This document shows positions 36,125 through 45,427 of a stretch of 57,448 nucleotides of DNA, piece by piece; within the stretch, counting starts at the first letter, position 1; every line of letters begins with the position of its first letter. Made by a program: the position numbers and the translations under genes. The notes under the pieces are model-generated. The model searched no databases. It had not been told where the DNA came from and worked only from the letters and a program-made list of their open reading frames with translations. Source of the stretch: Psychrobacter sp. UBA3962 (GTDB taxonomy: Bacteria > Pseudomonadota > Gammaproteobacteria > Pseudomonadales > Moraxellaceae); assembly GCF_002385225.1 (NCBI RefSeq), contig NZ_DGDC01000026.1, positions 1 through 57,448 on the forward strand, in the 5' to 3' direction.

Positions 36125-37054
36125 TTAACCAAAAATCTCTTCAATATCGGCTTTATTGAATTTGTAAATAGAGCCGCAGAAGCCACAGTCCATCTCAAAG
36201 CTGCCATTTTGTTCCTCGACGATTTCTAAGGCTTCTGCCTCACCCAGTTGAGCAATCGCTGCTTCACACTTATCACGAGAACAGGTGCAGCCAAATTCCA
36301 AAGCAACAGGCTCTGGGGCCACCACACTTTCCTCGTTATATAAACGATATATAATCTCATTGGCATCCAGAGTGGTCAGCTCTTCAAATTTAACCGTACG
36401 GGTAAGTAAGGTTAAGCGAGTCCACAAGTCGTCATCAATGCCTGCTGTCTCATCTTGTTCTACTTGGTACTGCTCTTGTGCAGTACGAGGTAACATTTGG
36501 ACTAGAATACCGCCAGCTTGCAGACCGTCACAAGCTAGATTAATCAAGGTTGGGATTTGGGCTGATTGCAGTTGATAGTGTGCTAAACATTCGGCCAAAT
36601 TATTATGACTTCTTTCAACAATACCTTGATAAGCTTCGCCTTTGGCGGGCTGAATATTAATGAACATGACCCCTTTGCCCACCTCACCTAGCTCAGCAAA
36701 AGCTTCATCGGCACTGGTTTTATCCGCCCAAGCTTTTTGCTGCTCTTCGGTCTCCGCTTTCCAGCTGGCTAACGCACGAATGATGCCTGACTGGTTGCAT
36801 TCTGCCATGGCCCAATTCAGTAAGCTGCTTTCATCGGAGGACTGTAGCTGAATAGATAAAGTCCCGTCAATTTTTAGCGTACCAATCAGTAAACTGGCTG
36901 CTGTCAACATCTCGCCCAACAAGCGCTTGATTGATTCTGGGTACTCTTTTTGCGCAGTGATGGTGGCATAGCTTTGTTGTAAGCGGACCACATCACCACG
37001 GACAGGCGAGTCTGCGATAAAAAAGCGTTGACGTAAATCAGTAAGTTCAGTCAT
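36125..37054 (-). CDS. hslO: Redox-regulated chaperone Hsp33
   Basis: Hsp33 is a cytosolic holdase activated by oxidative unfolding. The 309-residue protein carries the zinc-binding redox switch at the C-terminus: Cys256 and Cys258 (FGCTCSRDKC) and Cys290 and Cys293 (CGFC). All four ligands are present. The N-terminal domain has the usual start with RFFIADSPVRGDVVRL. GAGACAC lies before the ATG. It is convergent with the hydrolase gene, and no hslR partner is adjacent. Confidence 0.96.
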   Translation of the reverse strand: MTELTDLRQRFFIADSPVRGDVVRLQQSYATITAQKEYPESIKRLLGEMLTAASLLIGTLKIDGTLSIQLQSSDESSLLNWAMAECNQSGIIRALASWKAETEEQQKAWADKTSADEAFAELGEVGKGVMFINIQPAKGEAYQGIVERSHNNLAECLAHYQLQSAQIPTLINLACDGLQAGGILVQMLPRTAQEQYQVEQDETAGIDDDLWTRLTLLTRTVKFEELTTLDANEIIYRLYNEESVVAPEPVALEFGCTCSRDKCEAAIAQLGEAEALEIVEEQNGSFEMDCGFCGSIYKFNKADIEEIFG

Positions 37055-37637
37055 TTAGTGTCTCAATCAGTTATATAGTGCGGTTGTAATTAAAATAATC
37101 TTGAATGGGTTAGAGAAATTATATGGGGGATGATGTTCAGTTTATCAATATAAAAATGTGTAGGAAAGCTAAGTTTTTTAGGAGTAATTTAACTAAATTA
37201 AGATCAAATTGACCTGATGAGTTAGTAAATAAGTGACACTTGACAGGCGGCTTAGGTTGACAGTGGCTAGGATTAGCCTTTATATTAGGGCAGTAAACAG
37301 CTGTGTCCTGATAGTCAGTGGTTGTAAGACTAAACTATTGTTTTAAAAATAAATAACCCAGTCAATAAAATTTTATTGCCTACTGTCTATCATAGAAGAA
37401 TTAGGCTTATGGGATATCAGAGCACAGCTGCGGTGACCTAGAAAATGTCATCGATTTCATAATTATCCAAAAGGACTTTGGGCAGGTTAGTATCTCATCA
37501 CTGTTAATGCTAAATCAGCAAAGTAGAGTACTAACCCTATTTTTATATAGTTAATAGCTTTATATAGTTATTAACTATGTGATTTTAACCTCAACGTTAA
37601 TGGTAATAACGTTATAGCAACAACGAAAGGATTCGTT
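37055..37637. other. Regulatory region upstream of the acyl-CoA synthetase/liu cluster, 583 bp
   Basis: No gene seen. TATATAGTTAAT (37544-37555) and TATATAGTTATT (37561-37572) form a near-repeat. AACGTT occurs at 37593-37598 and 37608-37613, 15 bp apart, just before the ribosome binding site. These are candidate binding sites for an acyl-CoA-responsive regulator. No regulator gene lies nearby. Confidence 0.45.
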
Positions 37638-39437
37638 ATGATTGGTTCTGTCAACGCTTCAAGCAACAACTCCAACGCAGTTTCTGTTTCCAAAAAAACT
37701 CCCTCTATAGATTTAAATGCCTTAAAAGGCGTCAGTATGGGCGCCAAATCTGCTAATGCCCCTTTAAAAATGAGTCAAGATCGGGGCCCAGAAACCCCGC
37801 TTATTGAGGCCACTATTGGTGACTTTTTTGACGCGATGGTTGAGCGCTATCCCGATAGAGAAGCCTTAGTGGTTTGCCATCAAAATATTCGCTGGACTTA
37901 CCGTCAATTACAGCAGCAGGTTAATCAATTGGCCAGTGCTATGATTGAGATGGGTCTGGAGATTGGTGACCGTGTGGGTATTTGGTCGCACAACAATGCT
38001 GAGTGGCTATTAATGCAATTGGCGACGGCTAAAGTTGGCGTTATCTTAGTCAATATCAACCCAGCTTACCGTAGCTTTGAATTGCAATATGCCCTAAATA
38101 AACTGGGGTGCACAGCCTTAGTGCTGATGCGTCACTTCAAGAGCAGTGATTATGCCAATATCATCCGTGAGCTGTGTCCTGAGATTTATCACAAGCCCTA
38201 CTATCAATTAGATTTGGTAGAGATACCCACGGTAGAGCGCATCATATGGATTGATGAGCCAGAGACCGATGAAGAATTTGGCTTTATGCAGAAGTTCTCA
38301 GAGTGGATGAAAGAGGGTGATGCCAATGATCCTCGAGTCGCTGAGCGTCAAGCGCAACTAAAAAACACTGATCCCATCAACGTACAATTCACCAGTGGCA
38401 CCACAGGTACCCCAAAAGGGGCGACACTTACCCATTGTAATATTTTAAATAACGGCTATTTTATTGGTGAGGCGATGGACTTAAGCGAAGAGGATCGCTT
38501 ATGTATCCCTGTGCCATTGTATCACTGCTTCGGCATGGTCTTAGGCAACTTGGCTATTTTGACCCATGGTGGCTGTATTATTTATCCCAATGACGGCTTT
38601 GAGCCACTGAGTGTATTGCAAGCGGTACAAGACGAAAAGTGCACCGCATTACATGGGGTGCCGACCATGTTCATTGCAGAGCTTGAGCATCCAGACTTTG
38701 ATAAGTACGACTTATCGACCTTACGTACTGGCATTATGGCCGGCTCAAGCTGCCCTATTGAGGTGATGCGCCGTGTCATTGATGAGATGCACATGAAAGA
38801 GGTGACCATTGCTTATGGTATGACGGAAACCAGTCCTGTGTCTTGTCAAACCAATAAAAATACCCCTCTAGAAAAACAAGTATCTACGGTTGGCCTAGTG
38901 CAACCCAACCTGGAAGTAAAAATTGTCGATACTGAAACCGGAGAGGTGGTGCCCATTGGAGAAACCGGTGAGCTATTGACCAAAGGCTATTCAGTGATGA
39001 AGGGCTATTGGGGCAGCCGCTTTAAAACCCGCGAGTCGATTCAAGATGGCTGGATGCATACTGGCGACTTAGCCACTATGGATGAAGACGGCTACATTAA
39101 AGTGGTAGGCCGTAGTAAAGACATGGTCATCCGCGGTGGTGAAAATATTTATCCGGTAGAGATTGAAAACTATTTATACCGTCATCCGAAAATTAGCGAT
39201 GTGCAAATCGTTGGGGTGCCAGACAAGAAATATGGTGAGGTATTGGCAGCTTGGATTATTAAAAAGAAAGATGTGGAGCTAACGGAGGAGGAGGTGAAGC
39301 AGTTCTGTAAAGAAAATATTGCCCACTATAAAATTCCGCAGTATTTCCGCTTCGTCGAGGAATATCCAATGACCATCACCGGAAAAATCCAGAAGTATAA
39401 GATTACTGAGATGATGATTGAAGAGTTGGGCTTATAA
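37638..39437 (+). CDS. Acyl-CoA synthetase (AMP-forming), FadD/LiuF-like
   Basis: A 599-residue adenylate-forming ligase that activates a carboxylic acid to its CoA thioester. It has the AMP-binding P-loop TSGTTGTPKGATLTH, YGMTETSPVS, GWMHTGDLATMD, GRSKDMVIRGGENIYP and the C-terminal catalytic Lys in ITGKIQKYKI. The first 50 residues are a Ser/Asn-rich extension beyond the normal start. AAGGA is 7 nt before ATG 37638, which supports it. Its place ahead of liuBCDEA suggests that it feeds isovalerate or a related acid into the pathway (inference). Confidence 0.92.
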   Translation: MIGSVNASSNNSNAVSVSKKTPSIDLNALKGVSMGAKSANAPLKMSQDRGPETPLIEATIGDFFDAMVERYPDREALVVCHQNIRWTYRQLQQQVNQLASAMIEMGLEIGDRVGIWSHNNAEWLLMQLATAKVGVILVNINPAYRSFELQYALNKLGCTALVLMRHFKSSDYANIIRELCPEIYHKPYYQLDLVEIPTVERIIWIDEPETDEEFGFMQKFSEWMKEGDANDPRVAERQAQLKNTDPINVQFTSGTTGTPKGATLTHCNILNNGYFIGEAMDLSEEDRLCIPVPLYHCFGMVLGNLAILTHGGCIIYPNDGFEPLSVLQAVQDEKCTALHGVPTMFIAELEHPDFDKYDLSTLRTGIMAGSSCPIEVMRRVIDEMHMKEVTIAYGMTETSPVSCQTNKNTPLEKQVSTVGLVQPNLEVKIVDTETGEVVPIGETGELLTKGYSVMKGYWGSRFKTRESIQDGWMHTGDLATMDEDGYIKVVGRSKDMVIRGGENIYPVEIENYLYRHPKISDVQIVGVPDKKYGEVLAAWIIKKKDVELTEEEVKQFCKENIAHYKIPQYFRFVEEYPMTITGKIQKYKITEMMIEELGL

Positions 39438-39471
39438 ACCCTGAAAGTTGGGTAGCTATTAATAATAGTAG

Positions 39472-39531
39472 TCATTAATTATAAAGCCATTAATTATATA
39501 GCCATTAACTATATAGCCATTAATTATAAAT
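39472..39531 (+). repeat. Four 15-bp tandem repeats between acyl-CoA synthetase and liuB
   Basis: The units TCATTAATTATAAAG, CCATTAATTATATAG, CCATTAACTATATAG and CCATTAATTATAAAT (39472-39486, 39487-39501, 39502-39516, 39517-39531) differ at one to three positions. The reverse complement of unit 3 resembles TATATAGTTAAT at 37544-37555, upstream of the cluster. Confidence 0.88.
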
Positions 39532-39609
39532 AACCGCCACTGTCGAACCACGCTTAAGAAAAACAGTTAACACAAACAGTGGCGAGTAAAATCAAAGATA
39601 AGGGATGTC

Positions 39610-41220
39610 ATGAGTGCCATTATTACCAGTAAGCTGAGTCCGAATTCAAAAGAATTTGCCGACAATACAGCCGCCATGCAGGCAGTAGTCGATGATTTAC
39701 ACGCTCATCTAAAGAAGATTGCACAAGGAGGTCCAGAGCATTCTAGAGCCAAGCATTTAGCACGAGGAAAGCTATTGCCACGGGAGCGTGTGGAGCGCTT
39801 ATTGGATCCAGGTACTGCCTTTCTAGAAGTGGCACCGATGGCAGCCTTCGATATGTATGATGCGGATATTCCCGCTGCTGGGGTGATTGCCGGTATCGGT
39901 CGTATCAATGGCATTGAGTGTATGATTGTCTGTAATGATGCGACCGTAAAAGGCGGTACTTATTATCCCATGACCGTTAAAAAACACTTACGGGCCCAAG
40001 AAATTGCGCAAGAGAACAACTTGCCTTGTGTGTATTTGGTTGACTCAGGCGGTGCTAACCTGCCCAACCAAGATGAAGTCTTCCCTGATAAAGAGCACTT
40101 TGGTCGTATTTTCTTTAACCAAGCCAATATGAGTGCTGCTGGTATTCCGCAGATTGCCGTAGTTATGGGCAGTTGTACCGCAGGGGGAGCGTATGTGCCT
40201 GCCATGAGCGATGAGTCTATTATTGTCAAAGAGCAAGGCACTATCTTCTTGGGCGGTCCACCACTGGTGAAAGCGGCTACAGGTGAAGTAGTGAGTGCAG
40301 AAGACTTAGGCGGCGGTGATGTCCATACTCGTTTATCGGGTGTGGTGGATTATCTGGCCCAAAATGATCTGCATGCCTTATCGCTGGCACGAGATATTGT
40401 TGGTAACTTAAACCGTCCGCAGAAGCAGATCCCGAATCAAATTGAACCCAGAGCGCCAAAATACGACGCCAAAGAGCTGTATGGCGTGATTCCAACGGAC
40501 ACTCGTAAACCGTTTGATATCCGTGAAATCATTGCACGTATTGTTGATGCCAGTGAGTTTGATGAGTTCAAAGCCCGTTTTGCAACTACTTTGGTGTGCG
40601 GTTTCGCTTACATTGAAGGTATGAAGGTTGGCATTATCGCCAACAACGGTATTTTGTTTAGTGAGTCGGCGCAAAAAGGCACCCACTTTATTGAGCTGTG
40701 CTGTAAGCGTAATATTCCTTTGGTGTTCCTGCAAAATATCACCGGCTTTATGGTCGGTCGTAAATACGAGAACGAAGGTATTGCCCGTCATGGGGCGAAG
40801 ATGGTGATGGCCGTTGCCAATGCCAAGGTGCCTAAGTTTACGGTGATTGTCGGCGGGTCATTCGGTGCTGGTAACTACGGTATGTGTGGCCGAGCCTATA
40901 GCCCAAGATTCTTATGGATGTGGCCAAACGCGCGTATTTCAGTAATGGGTGGTGAGCAAGCTGCGTCGGTATTGGCCACAGTCAAACGGGACAATATTGA
41001 GCGTAAAGGCGAGACCTGGAGTGTGGAGGAAGAAGAAGCCTTCAAAGCCCCTTATAAGGAGATGTATGAAAAACAAGGTCATCCTTACTATGCCAGTGCT
41101 CGCTTATGGGATGACGGGGTGATTGATCCAGCAGATACTCGTAAAGTGCTAGCGCTTGGTTTAAGTGCGGCCTATAACGCCCCTATTGAAGAAACTAAGT
41201 TTGGCGTATTTAGAATGTAA
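39610..41220 (+). CDS. liuB: Methylcrotonyl-CoA carboxylase, carboxyltransferase (beta) subunit
   Basis: A 536-residue carboxyltransferase of the biotin-dependent methylcrotonyl-CoA carboxylase, in leucine catabolism. Landmarks are GPEHSRAKHLARGKLLPRER, VDSGGANLPNQDEVFPD, SCTAGGAYVPAMSDE, FLGGPPLVKAATGEVVSAEDLGG, QNITGFMVGRKYE and MGGEQAASVL. Length is typical (about 535). AAGGGATGTC precedes the ATG. It is partner to liuD, 1 kb downstream, and the genes run in the same direction through liuA with no terminator. Confidence 0.96.
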   Translation: MSAIITSKLSPNSKEFADNTAAMQAVVDDLHAHLKKIAQGGPEHSRAKHLARGKLLPRERVERLLDPGTAFLEVAPMAAFDMYDADIPAAGVIAGIGRINGIECMIVCNDATVKGGTYYPMTVKKHLRAQEIAQENNLPCVYLVDSGGANLPNQDEVFPDKEHFGRIFFNQANMSAAGIPQIAVVMGSCTAGGAYVPAMSDESIIVKEQGTIFLGGPPLVKAATGEVVSAEDLGGGDVHTRLSGVVDYLAQNDLHALSLARDIVGNLNRPQKQIPNQIEPRAPKYDAKELYGVIPTDTRKPFDIREIIARIVDASEFDEFKARFATTLVCGFAYIEGMKVGIIANNGILFSESAQKGTHFIELCCKRNIPLVFLQNITGFMVGRKYENEGIARHGAKMVMAVANAKVPKFTVIVGGSFGAGNYGMCGRAYSPRFLWMWPNARISVMGGEQAASVLATVKRDNIERKGETWSVEEEEAFKAPYKEMYEKQGHPYYASARLWDDGVIDPADTRKVLALGLSAAYNAPIEETKFGVFRM

Positions 41221-41280
41221 GCGCTGTCTTAGAGGATAGACGCAGCCAACCCTTTTCATAGATAACAGAAAGAGAGACTT

Positions 41281-42108
41281 ATGACCGCCAGCCAAGCCCT
41301 ACCAGATGCTTTACAGCCTTTAGCTGAGTTGACTACGTTAAAAGTCAGTGTAGATGACTATGTTGCTACCGTAACTCTGGCTCGTCCTGATAAACGCAAT
41401 GCTTTTAACGATGAGGTTATTGCTGAGCTAAACCAAGCTTTTACTCAGCTGGGTAGTAGTGAGCAGGTGCGAGTTATTGTTTTAGCGGCAGAAGGCAAAG
41501 CGTTTTGTGCCGGCGCTGATCTCAATTGGATGCGGGCCATGGCTGATTATAGCCGTGAGGAAAACTTGGCGGACGCAGATAAATTGGCCCAAATGTTAAG
41601 CACTCTTTATCGCTGTCCTAAGCCCACCGTCGCCGCCATTCAAGGAGATGTTTATGCCGGTGGTATTGGGCTGATATCTGCTTGTGATATTGCCATAGCG
41701 GTAGATTCGGCTAACTTCTGTCTTAGCGAAGTGCGCTTAGGTCTGGCTCCGGCCACTATTAGCCCTTACGTTATCAGAGCAATGGGCGCACGAGCGGCCC
41801 ACCGTTATTTCTTAACAGCGGAAGTATTTGATGCCGTAGAGTCACAGCGGATAGGGCTTGTTCATGAATGTGTAAGCGTAGCGGAGCTTGAAGACAAAGT
41901 AGCTTCGGTGGCCAAAAAGCTGCGTAACAATAGTCCAAATGCAGTTAAAGAGTGTAAACAACTGGTGCAATATGTAGCCGAAGCAACCATTGATGAGGCA
42001 CTTATCGCACAGACAGTGGAAGGGATTGCAGATATCCGTGCGTCCGATGAAGGTAAAGAGGGGGTCCAGTCCTTCCTACAAAAGCGTAAACCAAATTGGT
42101 TAAGTTAG
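41281..42108 (+). CDS. liuC: Methylglutaconyl-CoA hydratase
   Basis: A 275-residue crotonase-family protein. It has the oxyanion motifs AAEGKAFCAGADLNWMRAM and GDVYAGGIGLISACDIAIA, and SEVRLGLAPATISPYV, the pattern of LiuC. In leucine breakdown this step hydrates 3-methylglutaconyl-CoA to HMG-CoA. A generic enoyl-CoA hydratase is the alternative, but its position between liuB and liuD makes the assignment strong. GAAAGAGAG precedes the ATG. Confidence 0.93.
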   Translation: MTASQALPDALQPLAELTTLKVSVDDYVATVTLARPDKRNAFNDEVIAELNQAFTQLGSSEQVRVIVLAAEGKAFCAGADLNWMRAMADYSREENLADADKLAQMLSTLYRCPKPTVAAIQGDVYAGGIGLISACDIAIAVDSANFCLSEVRLGLAPATISPYVIRAMGARAAHRYFLTAEVFDAVESQRIGLVHECVSVAELEDKVASVAKKLRNNSPNAVKECKQLVQYVAEATIDEALIAQTVEGIADIRASDEGKEGVQSFLQKRKPNWLS

Positions 42109-42219
42109 TATTCAGTTTTATAGAACTCTACCCCTTTATTGAGTGTCAGAATTAGTGTAATAAAGGAATAAATACATATAGGGCCAATTATAAAAGAGCC
42201 AACTTCTAAAGGAATAGCT

Positions 42220-44361
42220 ATGTTTTCTAAAATTTTAATCGCCAACCGTGGAGAGATTGCTTGTCGAGTGGCAGCCACTGCAAAGCGTATGGGCGTGCGT
42301 ACGGTAGCGGTCTACTCAGATGCTGACCGCTACGCCAAGCATGTGAGTGCTTGTGATGAAGCCGTTTACCTAGGTGGCTCAGCTCCAAAAGACAGTTATC
42401 TTAAAGGCGACTTGCTGATTAAAATTGCGCAAGAGACTGGGGCACAAGCCATTCATCCTGGTTATGGGTTTTTAAGTGAAAACGCTTCTTTTGCCAAAGC
42501 TTGTGAAGACGCCGGCATTGTGTTTATTGGCCCCTCCGCCTCAGCCATTACCGCAATGGGTCTTAAGTCAGAATCTAAGCAATTAATGGAAACGGCTGGC
42601 GTGCCGTTGATTCCTGGTTATCATGGCGACAATCAAGACCCAGAATTTCTGCACAAAGAAGCCGATAGAATTGGCTATCCTTTACTGATTAAAGCCAGTT
42701 CAGGCGGTGGTGGTAAAGGGATGCGTTTGGTAGAGCGTAGTGAAGACTTTATCACTTTGTTAGATTCTTGCCGCCGTGAAGCCATTACCAGCTTCGGCAA
42801 TGATGCGGTGCTTATCGAGAAGTATGCCTTAAACCCACGCCATATTGAAATCCAAGTATTTGGTGACAGCCACGGCAATTATGTGCATTTATTTGAGCGA
42901 GACTGCTCCGTACAGCGTCGTCACCAAAAAGTATTGGAAGAAGCGCCCGCACCAGGGGTAGATGAGGCGATGCGCCAAGCCATGGGAACCGCGGCTATTA
43001 ATGCTGCGCGTGCGGTTGACTATGTGGGTGCCGGTACCGTTGAGTTCATCGTAGAGCAGCGCCCCTCAAGTGATGGCAAGGTAGAGATGGGCTTTTATTT
43101 CATGGAGATGAATACCCGCCTGCAGGTGGAACACCCAGTAACAGAAGCCATTACCGGTATGGATTTGGTAGAGTGGCAATTGCTGGTGGCAGCGGGCGGT
43201 GAAATCCCAGTGAAACAGCAAGACCTGACTATTAACGGTCATGCCATTGAAGCCCGTATTTGTGCTGAAAACCCTGACAATGAGTTCTTACCTGCGACCG
43301 GAACCTTGTTCACTTACCGTAAGCCGGAACATACTAAATTTAACGTGGGGGCTGTTCGTGTTGACGATGGGGTAGAAGAAGGCGATGTCATTAGCCCGTT
43401 CTATGATTCTATGATTGCCAAGCTAATTGTTCATGCCCCAACACGTGAGCAGGCTTTAGCAAAATTAGATCAGGCTTTGGCACAGACTAGAATTGTTGGT
43501 TTGCCCAATAACGTGGCTTTTTTACGCCATGTTTTAGCAACTGAGTCATTTAGCCAAGCTAAGTTAGACACGGCACTCATCGAACGTGAAAAACAGGTGC
43601 TGTTTAATCAGCAGCCGTTATCGTTGCCACTAATGGTAGCATCAGCTGTGGTGAACAAGCTCAACTCAGAGCAGCAGGCTACCTCTGCTAACACTCAGAC
43701 TCAAAGCAATGATCCTTTTAGTAAACTTGGCGGCTGGCGAGGCTTTAGCGACTATCAGCGTCAGTTTGAGCTGTTATTAAGTCAAGGTGAGGAAGAGCAA
43801 AATTATCTAGCCACTATTAGTAATATTAAAGCCGGTGGCGTCCAAAGCTCAGACAGCAAAGGCGGTCAAGTTTTTGACTTAACCCTGAAGGTGGTTAATA
43901 AAGGCGAGCATAAGGACGAGCAACCCCAAGCCCAAGCTTCTGATTCAGTCCTGTATAAAGGCAGTGTTGAATACAGCACAGGCGATGCTGATAGCTATGT
44001 ATTATGGCTAGATGGCCAACGTAAAAAATTACAAAGCTGGGTAGAAAATGAGAAGGTACATATTTTTAGTGATGAAGGCAGTGGCAGTATTACCTTGATA
44101 GACCCGATGGCACATGTCGAAGGAGATACTCAAGCGGCGGGTAGCTTAAAGTCGCCGATGCCAGGTCAAGTGGTTGCTTTCAAGGTCGCAGCAGGAGATG
44201 TGGTGAAACGGGGTCAACCGTTGGCAGTGATTGAAGCTATGAAAATTGAACACACTATTAATGCGCCTGCTGATGGCGTAGTAGCAGAGCTGTTATTCGC
44301 GCCAGGTGATCTAGTGGCAGATGGCGATGAGCTGTTAAGACTAGAGACTGAGCCTGCATAG
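42220..44361 (+). CDS. liuD: Methylcrotonyl-CoA carboxylase, biotin-carboxylase (alpha) subunit
   Basis: A 713-residue subunit combining biotin carboxylase (about 1-450), a middle BT-like region, and a C-terminal biotin carboxyl carrier domain. GGGGKGMR is the ATP grasp loop, EMNTRLQVEHPVTE is the catalytic block, and the biotinylated Lys675 is in EAMKIEHT. EAMKIE replaces the more common EAMKME, a tolerated change. The middle region (about 485-630) is less conserved and rich in polar residues. It pairs with LiuB. Confidence 0.95.
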   Translation: MFSKILIANRGEIACRVAATAKRMGVRTVAVYSDADRYAKHVSACDEAVYLGGSAPKDSYLKGDLLIKIAQETGAQAIHPGYGFLSENASFAKACEDAGIVFIGPSASAITAMGLKSESKQLMETAGVPLIPGYHGDNQDPEFLHKEADRIGYPLLIKASSGGGGKGMRLVERSEDFITLLDSCRREAITSFGNDAVLIEKYALNPRHIEIQVFGDSHGNYVHLFERDCSVQRRHQKVLEEAPAPGVDEAMRQAMGTAAINAARAVDYVGAGTVEFIVEQRPSSDGKVEMGFYFMEMNTRLQVEHPVTEAITGMDLVEWQLLVAAGGEIPVKQQDLTINGHAIEARICAENPDNEFLPATGTLFTYRKPEHTKFNVGAVRVDDGVEEGDVISPFYDSMIAKLIVHAPTREQALAKLDQALAQTRIVGLPNNVAFLRHVLATESFSQAKLDTALIEREKQVLFNQQPLSLPLMVASAVVNKLNSEQQATSANTQTQSNDPFSKLGGWRGFSDYQRQFELLLSQGEEEQNYLATISNIKAGGVQSSDSKGGQVFDLTLKVVNKGEHKDEQPQAQASDSVLYKGSVEYSTGDADSYVLWLDGQRKKLQSWVENEKVHIFSDEGSGSITLIDPMAHVEGDTQAAGSLKSPMPGQVVAFKVAAGDVVKRGQPLAVIEAMKIEHTINAPADGVVAELLFAPGDLVADGDELLRLETEPA

Positions 44362-44413
44362 TTTTTAAATGCTGCCCAGTCACTTTAAACCTAATTAAAG
44401 ACGAGTTACACCA

Positions 44414-45325
44414 ATGAATTATCCAGACAAGGTTCAGATCATTGAGGTTAGCCCAAGAGATGGGCTACAGAACGAAAAGCAAACGGTACCGACCAAGATT
44501 AAGTTTGATCTTATCGAAGGCTTAATTAATGCGGGGGTTAATAAGCTTGAAGCCACCAGTTTTGTGTCGCCAAAATGGGTGCCACAGATGGGGGACAATA
44601 GCGAGCTGATGCAGCTGATTAATCAGTCTCGCAAGTCTGAAGTTTGCTATTCTGTATTAACCCCAAACTTACGGGGTTTTGAAAACGCTTTGGCCTTCAA
44701 TCCTGATGAAGTGGTTATTTTTGGGTCAGCCAGTGAAACCTTTAGCCAAAAGAACATCAACTGTAGTATCGATGAAAGTATTGAACGCTTTGCCCCCGTT
44801 GCTGAGGCTGCTAAAGCGGCCGGCATTAAAGTAAGGGGAGTGATTTCTTGTACTGTGGGTTGTCCTTATGAGGGAGAGATTGATCCTAGTCAAGTGGCTT
44901 ATGTGACCAAGCGATTGGTGGAAATTGGTGCTGAGCATATTGGTATTGCTGATACCATTGGGGTTGGCACACCGATCAAAGTACAAAACGCCTTAAAAGC
45001 GGCAATGCAGTACATTGATGTGAAAGATATTTCTGGTCATTTTCATGATACCTATGGTCAGGCACTGGCCAACATTTTAACCTCTTTAAGTTTAGGGGTG
45101 GCGCAGTATGATACCTCTGTTGCAGGCTTAGGCGGCTGTCCTTATGCCAAAGGGGCTACCGGTAACGTTGCAACAGAAGATGTGGTTTATATGCTACACG
45201 GTATGGGTATTGAAACCGGGATAGATTTGAGCAAGCTGATTTATGTTGGTCAGCAAATCAGTGATTTTTTGGGCCGAACCAACGGTTCTAGAACGGCGAA
45301 AGCCTTATTGGCTAAGCAGCAGTAG
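44414..45325 (+). CDS. liuE: Hydroxymethylglutaryl-CoA lyase
   Basis: A 303-residue TIM-barrel lyase that splits HMG-CoA into acetoacetate and acetyl-CoA, ending leucine catabolism. VSPRDGLQNE is the metal and substrate motif, SGHFHDTYGQALANI has the His metal ligands, and AGLGGCPYAKGATGNVATED contains the catalytic Cys. Length is normal. It lies 52 bp after liuD, with GACGAG as ribosome binding site. Confidence 0.96.
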   Translation: MNYPDKVQIIEVSPRDGLQNEKQTVPTKIKFDLIEGLINAGVNKLEATSFVSPKWVPQMGDNSELMQLINQSRKSEVCYSVLTPNLRGFENALAFNPDEVVIFGSASETFSQKNINCSIDESIERFAPVAEAAKAAGIKVRGVISCTVGCPYEGEIDPSQVAYVTKRLVEIGAEHIGIADTIGVGTPIKVQNALKAAMQYIDVKDISGHFHDTYGQALANILTSLSLGVAQYDTSVAGLGGCPYAKGATGNVATEDVVYMLHGMGIETGIDLSKLIYVGQQISDFLGRTNGSRTAKALLAKQQ

Positions 45326-45427
45326 TCCTTAGTCAACAGAGTTACCTATTGGCCGCTATTTATTTGTAGCTAAAGAGGCGGTTTATATCATAGCAATTAA
45401 TTAATTATTAACATAAAAGGGATATTT

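Noticed and set aside
40408..40791. Minus-strand 127-codon frame inside liuB
   Set aside because: It is fully contained in a conserved gene and has no independent start signal.
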